Positions 1 through 6,143 of a stretch of 6,205 bases of DNA are shown here, piece after piece (position 1 is the first letter of the stretch; the number at the start of each line of letters is the position of its first letter). Under the pieces are notes generated by a model that was not told the DNA's origin, ran no database searches, and saw nothing but the letters and a program-made list of their open reading frames with translations. Both the position numbers and the translations under genes were made by a program. Origin of the DNA: CBDDKZ01 sp965230415 (GTDB taxonomy: Bacteria; Bacteroidota; Bacteroidia; Cytophagales; JAAEPT01); contig CBDDKZ010000002.1 of assembly GCA_965230415.1 (NCBI GenBank), positions 1 to 6,205 on the forward strand, read 5' to 3'.

Positions 1-3000
1 TCGATTCACTATGCAAATCACCTCCATTTGGATCTTTAGTATCTATACCTATAATATGCAGGTATTCATTGACTGTATCGCCATTTGGTGACATCGCATT
101 TGAAATGAGTAACTCACCAGGATCCCAGCCATCATAATCGTCCGGGTTATCAGTAATATCATTTGGATCTATGTTAATCTTAAGTTCAAATTTAGTTGTA
201 TCTGAGTAAATAATGTCATTATCTACGTCCTGGACAATTACGTAAGTAAGGGATACCAGTGTATCATCGTAATCTATACATATTTCCTCTCCTTTATTAT
301 AAAGGTTATCGTTGTTATTCTCTTCAATTTCGCCATTGTTTATATCCAATATTTTGACACTAGCTTCATCAAGACTCCCTTTGTCGTTTTGCAAAAGACT
401 ATCTACGACGAAACATAAATTCAATGTACTTGTAACCTCATTACTATCAGCTTCGGCTTTTGGTCGTACCTTAATCGTTTTAGTCACCGTTTCACTTACG
501 ATACATACTCCTGCTCTACTAATTTGGTACACAATCGGGTCGAAACCGGAAAAACCATCTTTAGGCACGTAATGCAGGCGTCCATTGTCTGCATACACGG
601 TATCGGCATTCCACTCTTCCTCGTTGAGGAAAGTTATTATTATTTCCTCATCGGTAACAGCCAACAGCGAATCGTCCAATAAGGGCACTTCAATAAGTAC
701 TGATGCGAAGGTTACTGTATCGTTTCCGGTATAACCACCATAACTCGGGTCCACAAAAATGTGTTTCACAAATTCACGTGCACATCCTCTGGAAGTATAC
801 CCTAACAAGGCATAATCTCCTGATTTATTTATCTGTAAAGATGTATCAGTTCCATCTTGCAATATTTCGTTATTAAGTGCCCAAACATAACGATCCAATC
901 CGGCGTCATTCACGTGAATAACAGGGTTATCACCACCATTAGTACAATAGATATCTTGTGCGACTATCTCCAAATCAGGCACCAAATCGAATACCACCTG
1001 AAATGTATCGGTCTCTCCCAAACAGGCACCAAGCGCTAACTCAGCCCTGTAAGCACCTTCATCCTTAATCAGGAGTGATGCGGAAGTTTCATCAAGAATC
1101 TGATCGTTCAGGTACCAGGTGATCGCATCAGCTATTCGCCCATCTACAATGCTAACTTCCAGTTGCGGCTGGTCACCTTCACAAATGATGGTATCTTTTA
1201 TTTCCGGGTCGTCCGTAGCAATGAGACTAACATCCAACTCTCCTCCTTCTATTATTACTATCGAGTCACGTGCGCTTCTGTTAATGGAACACGTTAGTGT
1301 AGAAACAACTTCAGCTGATATCACATCCAAACTTGACCAATTGTCATATGTTAAGGAATCATTTGAACTAGCTGTCAAACCGTTAATATACCATGTAACT
1401 TCTCCATCACCTGCACCCGTATAGTTCAGTACATAAGAGAATACATGACCCGGACAAACGTAAACCGTATCACCTACAGACTGCCCTCCTTCTATAATTT
1501 CAGCGTTTACTTCAACACTGTCCTGAGTTGTTACAGATATGGAATCTTCTCTTGACTCACATTGCCCATATAAGGTCAATTTAATCCAGGTATCTTCTTG
1601 TCCAAAATCCACCTCAATAATCGTTGAATCCTCGTTGAACACTGTTGCATCGCTGTTAACAGACCAGCGTAAGCTATCATAAGAGAATGGAGTAAGCACC
1701 TGGTAATCCACATTTGGCTCACCATTACATACTTCTCTCTCACCAATTATTCCAAGGTGGTTTGGAGATTGAGCGAAGGACAACAACAAGGTATCTGCCA
1801 ATCCAAGTCCACAAAAGTTCTGGCCTCGGACAATCACCGGTTCTGCACGATCACTCATTGTAAGCATAATCCTATTTGTATCTGAAAGCCCACCGCTTCC
1901 TACATTGGGAGCCGAAGCCCCGTCAGGAAGATCCCAAACATAACCTGAAGCATTATTTACTGGTAAAGTGCTTACAACAAATGAGCTTAATGGACAAAGT
2001 ACTGTATCATTGTTTACGATACTGGCCCTATCAGGCAATGGGGTTGGTATCGTTTGCGCATCACTGGTATCAGCATATCCACAACTGTTGAACGCGGCCA
2101 CACTTATTAATCCACCCTCGGATGAAGTAATCAAAGCTATTGTGGTGTCATTAACATTGTCAAATAGGGTCCATGATACCGGATAGTCCCAATCATATCC
2201 TTCTGCACCTAAAACTTCTGTAGCAGACACCCTAATAGTGTCCCCTGCACAAAAGGCAGGTATTTCGTTTACATCTATTGTAGCCTCAGGAACAGATCCC
2301 GGGTCAATGTTGATCAATAAGGTATCACTGAATCTACCACAAGTATCTTGCGCATAAACGCTTATTACAAAAGCACTATCTATGGAAGTAAATGGCAATG
2401 AGTCTGTAGTTTCAGTCAAAAGCAATCCTTCAACTGTCCATGTATAAGACACCGCATTCTGAGCTTGAACGCGATAGGTAACAGCACTACCCAAGCATGG
2501 AACAGTATCTCCCGATAGTAAAGTCACTTCACTTATCGGCTCAAAATGATTGATAATTAACTCATTAGACCACGCACTATCAGGAAAATAGCAGTTTTCA
2601 CTAAAAGACACACGTACAGCGATGGTATCACCATCATTAAAGTCTTGTACATTAATAGAATCTTCAAATTCGTCCAACTGAGTACCATTTACAAACCATT
2701 CAAAAGACGGTTCCACGGCATCACTCATTGTGTCAACCTCTACTACCACAAGCTCTTCAGGGCATATAGGACCATTGGGTGTTCTGGAAATTTGCACCAG
2801 GGGATCTAATACATTTGGGTTGATGATAACCGCAACGGAATCTGAAAAAACAGTATCGAGCGTAGCACATTCATAGTTTTGAGTCAGACGAACATGGAGT
2901 TGATAATCACCCACAGGCAGGTTATCGATAGCTAACAAAGTATCTGTTGCACCAACGATCTCAACTCCGTTTGCAAACCACTGAAAAGCGGGACTTCCCA

Positions 3001-5917
3001 AAACAGCATTGTAATCTGTTACCTGAACAGCTAATGAACTATCCTCACAATAATTAAATTGATTGCGTTGAATATCAACGTATGGTATTAAAACGGGCCT
3101 TGACTCAATGACTATTGTATCATAAATGGGAAAATCGTTACCACAATAGAGCACACCCCAAATCAAGGTATCAATTCCTGGTGATAAACCTGATAATGTT
3201 GCATGAGGGTCTCTAAAATCTGAAAATGAAGCATTAGTGGAATTTGAAGATATTATTCGCCATTCACCGTCATATAGCGGATGGGGTTCATGCGCATTTA
3301 ACACGATACTATCTCCACAAACAACGGTATCTTCACCCGCATAAATTATTTCATCCCAATATAACTGAACGGTGTCCCGGGAAGCACAAAGCGGATTTTC
3401 TACATTCCAGGATATCAGGTTAGCTCCTAATTTGGCATCACTTACAGGCGTATTGTTAACAAGCGAATCATCAAATGAAACGTTTCCTGAAATGGTTGTC
3501 CAGTAAGCATTTTCAACACCTTCAATCACAGGAAGAGCCAAAACCTCATTGTTGAAATTTACGATACAGAAACGATAATCACCCTGACTGGTCAAATTAT
3601 CAATTTGAGCTACGGAATTGACTACAAAAATGGAGTCGACGGTAGAACAAACTTCTACTTCAGCGATTTGGTAATAATACCAACCATTAAAAGCCGTTTG
3701 AGAATAGTCGAGTGTTATAGAATTCACATTTTGCTCACCAGAACTCCAGTAAGCCTCTTCACTGTTTGAGGGAACATGAGGTGTTCCGGAAAGTACAAGT
3801 GTGTCCCTGTCACAAACATACAGGGTATCAACATCCGGAAAGATTTGTGCTTGTGTTGGCAGTGCGCGTATATCAATGTTTGTATTTCTTACCAAAGGGC
3901 CGGGTTCATCACATTCGTTATACCCTATTACCTCAATGGTATCTCTTCCCAAAATACTTGGTTGTACGAGTACCCGATATGAACTGTCATTTTCTATAAA
4001 TGTATTTACGGAGCTATTCCAGACGTAATAATCTACATCGTTAAAAGGACCAAAAATAAAGGCATTGGGTGTATTCTGACAAACAGGAAAATTTTCCGAT
4101 GTTATGCTTGCTCCGGGGTTATAAAGGGGTATTGGCACCCTGTCAACCCCAATGCTACTAGTACCAAAGTCTCCACACTGAGATCCATAAGTTAATTCGA
4201 TATAACCACCACCACTAAAATTGGCATCACAATTTACGATTATTTGATTCGTGCTCTGGCCTGATACAAGTGTCATAAGTGCATCTCCTTCCACATACCA
4301 GTCGTAAGATGCCCCTATCACACTTGGAGCTGTATATACCAGCCCGCTCGCACCCGGGCAAACCTCAACGTCTCCTACAATTGACCCGGGTAAAGATTCC
4401 GATTTTATGGCAAATGGAACCGTTGGAGCACTCTCGCCCAGCAAATGTGAGGAAACAATCATAATCCGGTATTGTTCTGAATAAGGTATCCCACCTGGAA
4501 TTCTAGCCGTTATCACACCTGACGAATCGGCAGTGTTAGATGGTGGATTTGTAATATCATGAAAAAACTCGAAAGAACCTGCGCTGTCAGAAAGCAGGAC
4601 CTGAAATGAATTTCCTGCACACAATTGACCATCTATTGAATAATCTATTGATATAGACTCTCCCTGGCAATAGACTGCCTGAGGCACAAAATTTGTAGTT
4701 ATTTCACTTATTCCAACGTCAAGTGTATCTACCCTGATAATACTGTTTATGTCTTTACAATTATAACTAAAAAAGCCACCACCGACCATAAACCCATCAT
4801 TTGTAGGTGCTAAAGCCATAATACTGCCATCAGGTCCACTGCTTGCATTTATGCCTGTATCCTCCCCATTCAACCTTATAAGCTTAATATGATTAGCAAT
4901 TTTACCATCAAAATCATAGAAATAACCACCGACACCAATTTTGGAATTATCAGCCGCCAGGGACAATATCCGCACACTTCCGCCAAACCCGGTACCTACA
5001 TCAAATTGAGGATCTATGCTTCCATCGTTATTTAATTTTACGATACCGCCATGACCTTCTCCATTTACGGTATGAAAACTACCTCCAACATAAATCCCGT
5101 TTCCGTCAGGACTTAATAACAAAGACTCCACTACTTCTTCACTGCCAAAATCATTACTGAGAAACCCAAAATCATAATTTCCTTCAGGAGTTAACCTAAA
5201 TAAGGCAGTTGATGTTTGATTATTAAGTGAATAATAGCCCCCAAAATGGATAAATCCATCGTCATCAACCTCAATATCATTGACTTCGATCCAGCCTCTT
5301 ATATCTAATCCAATTGATGGGTTAAAGGAAGCATTTCGCCTGCCGCTAACATCAATTTGGGCTATTCCTTCTGCCGAATACTCTACACTGTCCGAGTCAA
5401 GATATGCGTCAAAAATACCTGCCACAGTAATATTATCATCTAAATCTACGCCAACAGAAGTTATCCTATTATACTGAATACCATCATCAAAGTGAATAAA
5501 AAGTGGGTCGAATGAAAAATCAATCTCACCGGAAGGATCGAACTTTAATATATTACGAATTCCATTTCCGGGACTATAAATTTCGAAATCACCTACAATA
5601 ACAACTTCTCCCGTTGATAATACTTCGACGTCGTAAATTTCATTTATGTCGTAATCGAAGCCATGGTTATCTATATTAAAGAAATCTATAAATTGCCCTT
5701 GAGGGTTTATTAATGCTATTTTTTCTACGTTTTCGGTATTATATCTAAAAAAATCTCCTGCAACAATAAAATTGCCATTATAAGGTTCTATATCGTATAC
5801 ATAAGCCTCTGAAGATGTGCCAGAAATATTGTCATCCCAGTTTGGATGAATATTTTGTCCCTTAACACGAGCAATAAAAAGGATTAGGAATAATATAAGT
5901 ACATGTCTTAGTTTCAT
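1..5917 (-). CDS. Giant secreted multidomain protein: delta-60 propeller, Ig/PKD-like array, type B T9SS sorting domain (3' partial)
   Basis: The frame from the ATG at 5917-5915 is open for 1972 codons and leaves the window at base 1 without a stop, so the C-terminus is missing. The start is well fixed: an in-frame TAA lies 12 bases upstream (5929-5927) and the ATG opens directly onto a signal peptide. Domain order is signal peptide (1-20), seven delta-60 repeats (about 41-398), one LSD-GSF module (405-508), fourteen Ig/PKD-like modules (509-1724), two tandem-95-like modules (1725-1917), an acidic linker, and the start of a CHU_C/TIGR04131 sorting domain (from about 1935). Proteins of this build in Bacteroidota are exported by Sec and then the type IX system, and are displayed at the surface or released. 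No enzyme domain or catalytic motif was seen, so an adhesin or structural role is inferred; the ligand is unknown. The sorting domain is usually about 80-100 residues, so the full protein is probably near 2030-2060 residues. No frameshift or internal stop was found, and the gene appears intact within the window. Confidence 0.95.
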   Translation of the reverse strand, partial: MKLRHVLILFLILFIARVKGQNIHPNWDDNISGTSSEAYVYDIEPYNGNFIVAGDFFRYNTENVEKIALINPQGQFIDFFNIDNHGFDYDINEIYDVEVLSTGEVVIVGDFEIYSPGNGIRNILKFDPSGEIDFSFDPLFIHFDDGIQYNRITSVGVDLDDNITVAGIFDAYLDSDSVEYSAEGIAQIDVSGRRNASFNPSIGLDIRGWIEVNDIEVDDDGFIHFGGYYSLNNQTSTALFRLTPEGNYDFGFLSNDFGSEEVVESLLLSPDGNGIYVGGSFHTVNGEGHGGIVKLNNDGSIDPQFDVGTGFGGSVRILSLAADNSKIGVGGYFYDFDGKIANHIKLIRLNGEDTGINASSGPDGSIMALAPTNDGFMVGGGFFSYNCKDINSIIRVDTLDVGISEITTNFVPQAVYCQGESISIDYSIDGQLCAGNSFQVLLSDSAGSFEFFHDITNPPSNTADSSGVITARIPGGIPYSEQYRIMIVSSHLLGESAPTVPFAIKSESLPGSIVGDVEVCPGASGLVYTAPSVIGASYDWYVEGDALMTLVSGQSTNQIIVNCDANFSGGGYIELTYGSQCGDFGTSSIGVDRVPIPLYNPGASITSENFPVCQNTPNAFIFGPFNDVDYYVWNSSVNTFIENDSSYRVLVQPSILGRDTIEVIGYNECDEPGPLVRNTNIDIRALPTQAQIFPDVDTLYVCDRDTLVLSGTPHVPSNSEEAYWSSGEQNVNSITLDYSQTAFNGWYYYQIAEVEVCSTVDSIFVVNSVAQIDNLTSQGDYRFCIVNFNNEVLALPVIEGVENAYWTTISGNVSFDDSLVNNTPVSDAKLGANLISWNVENPLCASRDTVQLYWDEIIYAGEDTVVCGDSIVLNAHEPHPLYDGEWRIISSNSTNASFSDFRDPHATLSGLSPGIDTLIWGVLYCGNDFPIYDTIVIESRPVLIPYVDIQRNQFNYCEDSSLAVQVTDYNAVLGSPAFQWFANGVEIVGATDTLLAIDNLPVGDYQLHVRLTQNYECATLDTVFSDSVAVIINPNVLDPLVQISRTPNGPICPEELVVVEVDTMSDAVEPSFEWFVNGTQLDEFEDSINVQDFNDGDTIAVRVSFSENCYFPDSAWSNELIINHFEPISEVTLLSGDTVPCLGSAVTYRVQAQNAVSYTWTVEGLLLTETTDSLPFTSIDSAFVISVYAQDTCGRFSDTLLINIDPGSVPEATIDVNEIPAFCAGDTIRVSATEVLGAEGYDWDYPVSWTLFDNVNDTTIALITSSEGGLISVAAFNSCGYADTSDAQTIPTPLPDRASIVNNDTVLCPLSSFVVSTLPVNNASGYVWDLPDGASAPNVGSGGLSDTNRIMLTMSDRAEPVIVRGQNFCGLGLADTLLLSFAQSPNHLGIIGEREVCNGEPNVDYQVLTPFSYDSLRWSVNSDATVFNEDSTIIEVDFGQEDTWIKLTLYGQCESREDSISVTTQDSVEVNAEIIEGGQSVGDTVYVCPGHVFSYVLNYTGAGDGEVTWYINGLTASSNDSLTYDNWSSLDVISAEVVSTLTCSINRSARDSIVIIEGGELDVSLIATDDPEIKDTIICEGDQPQLEVSIVDGRIADAITWYLNDQILDETSASLLIKDEGAYRAELALGACLGETDTFQVVFDLVPDLEIVAQDIYCTNGGDNPVIHVNDAGLDRYVWALNNEILQDGTDTSLQINKSGDYALLGYTSRGCAREFVKHIFVDPSYGGYTGNDTVTFASVLIEVPLLDDSLLAVTDEEIIITFLNEEEWNADTVYADNGRLHYVPKDGFSGFDPIVYQISRAGVCIVSETVTKTIKVRPKAEADSNEVTSTLNLCFVVDSLLQNDKGSLDEASVKILDINNGEIEENNNDNLYNKGEEICIDYDDTLVSLTYVIVQDVDNDIIYSDTTKFELKINIDPNDITDNPDDYDGWDPGELLISNAMSPNGDTVNEYLHIIGIDTKDPNGGDLHSES
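2..115 (-). other. Start of gliding-motility-type (type B, CHU_C/TIGR04131) T9SS sorting domain, truncated
   Basis: Residues 1937-1957 (LLISNAMSPNGD, then TVNEYLHII) match the opening of the CHU_C family domain, whose usual wording is 'I-NAFSPNGDG-ND-f-I-gi'. In this family the domain is the C-terminal sorting signal for type IX secretion and is found on SprB-like adhesins and other surface proteins. Two positions differ from the usual motif: T1948 replaces Gly and E1951 replaces Asp. The window ends at residue 1972, before the expected 'IFNRWG' and 'WdG' motifs, so only the first third or so of the domain can be seen. Confidence 0.82.
167..745 (-). repeat. Two tandem-95/cadherin-like modules (residues about 1725-1917)
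   Basis: The style of the protein changes here. The Cys-Trp-Cys register stops, and two modules follow that resemble the tandem-95 / Big_9-type Ig-like fold. The first contains GRLHYVPKDGFSGFDPIVYQ (1779-1798), matching the family wording 'G-l-Y-P---FsG-D-f-Y-vs'. The second opens with SLLQNDKGSLD (1840-1850), matching the 'LaND' element, continues with VKILDINNGEI, and closes with LTYVIVQDVDND. The second has two Cys (C1835, C1880) and the first a single Cys (C1805). Modules of this kind often bind calcium in related proteins, and the Asp-rich loops here would allow that, but it is only inferred. An acidic linker (DNPDDYDGWDPGE, 1923-1935) follows. Confidence 0.62.
746..2545 (-). repeat. Ig/PKD-like modules 8-14 (residues about 1125-1724)
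   Basis: Seven further modules of about 78-90 residues with the same Cys-Trp-Cys layout: C1141-W1160-C1193, C1223-W1243-C1279, C1308-W1328-C1369, C1397-W1418-C1453, C1488-W1509-C1543, C1579-W1601-C1632 and C1658-W1679-C1712. Modules 8-11 resemble PKD_6-type domains (SYTWTVEG, GYDWDYP, GYVWDLPDGA, LRWSVNSDA). Modules 12-14 are closer to the W-x-[LI]-N-x Ig-like type (VTWYINGL, ITWYLNDQIL, YVWALNNEIL), and the last two contain the SprB-like turn EGAYRAEL and SGDYALLG before the late Cys. Boundaries are accurate to perhaps 5-10 residues. No long DNA-level identity between modules was noticed, so the array looks old rather than recently expanded. Confidence 0.75.
2546..3097 (-). repeat. Ig-like modules 6-7, QWFxNG pair (residues about 941-1124)
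   Basis: Two adjacent modules share the wording P-x-F-[QE]-W-F-x-N-G (PAFQWFANGVEI at 976-987 and PSFEWFVNGTQL at 1070-1081). Each continues with a strand carrying a [VD]GD element and then a late Cys, and ends in a DS-containing strand and an IIN strand. The Cys-Trp-Cys positions are C957-W980-C1017 and C1052-W1074-C1109. This is a common Bacteroidota Ig-like module, usually written YQW-vNG...L-nGD-v-v-lts---C. The adjacency of two copies of the same subtype suggests an old tandem duplication. Confidence 0.78.
3098..3613 (-). repeat. Ig-like modules 4-5, a related pair (residues about 769-940)
   Basis: Two neighbouring modules share a subtype distinct from the others. An early Cys is followed by a Trp in a short strand (AYWTTISGN at 804-812, GEWRIIS at 884-890), then an Asp/Pro-containing loop, a strand ending in W (LISW, LIWG), a late Cys, and a closing D-T-[VI] strand. 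The positions are C784-W806-C844 and C867-W886-C925. Module 5 starts IYAGEDTVVCGDS, the standard opening of this subtype in Bacteroidota surface proteins. The two copies are clearly diverged, so they are not a recent duplication. Confidence 0.75.
3614..4393 (-). repeat. Ig/PKD-like modules 1-3 (residues about 509-768)
   Basis: Three beta-sandwich modules of about 80-93 residues. Module 1 has the wording of PKD-like domains of the PKD_6 type: VCPGASGLVYTAP, then GASYDWYVEG, then a late Cys in GSQCGDFG. The Cys...Trp...Cys positions are C520-W540-C581 for module 1, C613-W633-C669 for module 2 and C702-W724-C757 for module 3. Module 3 has a SprB-like flavour, with YVCDRDTLVLSG followed by YWSSGEQN. 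These modules act as spacers or binding units in surface proteins; no specific ligand can be read from the sequence. Boundaries are approximate. Confidence 0.75.
4394..4705 (-). other. LSD-GSF / YRI-SS beta module (residues about 405-508)
   Basis: This module shows the pattern CQGESISIDY, CAGNSFQVLLSDSAGSF (433-449), an ITARIPGGIPYSEQYRI stretch (469-485) and a closing VSS. This is a small all-beta module found repeatedly in large Bacteroidota surface proteins, where the usual wording is close to 'GN-F-QLSD-GSF ... IPA ... YRIRV-SS'. It does not share the Cys-Trp-Cys register of the following modules: its two Cys, C417 and C433, are only 16 residues apart. It joins the propeller to the Ig-like stalk. 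The assignment rests on recognition of the motif wording, not on a profile search. Confidence 0.7.
4724..5797 (-). repeat. Seven delta-60 repeats, probable beta-propeller (residues about 41-398)
   Basis: Seven copies of the delta-60 (DUF5122-type) repeat core are visible, each a small polar turn followed by a beta strand ending V-x-G. The cores are IVAG 51-54, VIVG 106-109, TVAG 164-167, HFGG 224-227, YVGG 276-279, GVGG 328-331 and MVGG 377-380, spaced 55, 58, 60, 52, 52 and 49 residues apart. Five repeats also carry the companion motif of the family: near 68 (NPQGQFIDFF), 124 (LKFDPSGEIDFSF), 186, 240 and 293 (VKLNNDGSIDPQF). It is degenerate after repeats 6 and 7. In the family these repeats are predicted to form a beta-propeller, and seven copies fit a seven-bladed ring. 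Its place right after the signal peptide puts it at the far end of the molecule from the sorting domain. The ligand is unknown. Confidence 0.85.
5858..5917 (-). other. Sec signal peptide (residues 1-20)
   Basis: The N-terminus begins MKLRH, followed by an unbroken hydrophobic stretch (V6 to A16, rich in Leu, Ile and Phe) and a short polar c-region ending V18-K19-G20. Cleavage before Q21 is likely, because Bacteroidota signal peptides very often leave Gln as the first mature residue. There is no Cys just after the hydrophobic core, so this is not a lipoprotein signal. It supports both the chosen start codon and export of the protein. Confidence 0.88.
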
Positions 5918-6031
5918 ACCTTGGCTTTATTGAATTAATGTATATTCGTACTGGTTGTAACGATTTTTTCTTTACTTTTTTGTCGGGAACTAAGGCTACA
6001 AAACAAGCAAATACTTCATTAGCTTGCAATC

Positions 6032-6047
6032 TGTTCAAAGAAGAACA
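6032..6047. repeat. Short inverted repeat TGTTC-N6-GAACA
   Basis: TGTTC (6032-6036) and GAACA (6043-6047) flank AAAGAA. The 5-bp arms are perfect and do not extend outward. It may be an operator-like half-site pair or simply chance; it lies about 115 bases upstream of the start codon. Confidence 0.25.
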
Positions 6048-6079
6048 AGACAAGCACAACATACTGTAACTTAATCCAC

Positions 6080-6090
6080 TGAGTTACTCA
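6080..6090. repeat. 11-bp perfect palindrome TGAGT-T-ACTCA
   Basis: TGAGT and ACTCA flank a single central T, about 165 bases upstream of the start codon. Short two-fold symmetric sites of this size suit dimeric regulators, but a palindrome of this length in 288 AT-rich bases may occur by chance. No known operator is recognised. Confidence 0.3.
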
Positions 6091-6122
6091 ATAATCATTA
6101 CCACCTATATCTCAGAGGTTTT

Positions 6123-6143
6123 ACGTTAGAAAAAAACTAACGT
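6123..6143. repeat. Perfect 7-bp inverted repeat with an all-A/T loop
   Basis: ACGTTAG (6123-6129) and CTAACGT (6137-6143) are perfect reverse complements, separated by seven A residues (seven T on the minus strand). It could form a small hairpin or be a two-fold protein-binding site. It lacks the GC-rich stem and trailing T-run of an ordinary intrinsic terminator in either direction. If a minus-strand gene ends at the TAA at 6149, the hairpin would begin 6 bases after it, which leaves a weak terminator role possible. Confidence 0.5.

Noticed and set aside
746..4393. Recent DNA-level tandem repeat expansion
   Set aside because: The modules repeat at the protein-pattern level only. I noticed no long near-identical DNA segments between modules; the frequent short word GGTATC simply encodes the recurrent Asp-Thr pair on the other strand.
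312..5477. Plus-strand ORFs of about 60-100 codons, for example 1119-1424, 312-572 and 3766-3999
   Set aside because: All lie antisense to a frame that is open for 1972 codons with coherent domains. Their products show no domain, and several overlap each other in different frames, as expected for shadows.
5862..6062. Minus-strand 66-codon ORF overlapping the start of the large gene in another frame
   Set aside because: It overlaps the signal-peptide codons by 56 bases, has no ribosome-binding signal, and its product (Cys- and Lys-rich, no recognisable motif) looks like a chance translation of AT-rich leader sequence.
6123..6143. Intrinsic terminator
   Set aside because: The stem is only 7 bp and AT-rich, the T-run on the minus strand is in the loop rather than after the stem, and no T-run follows on either strand.
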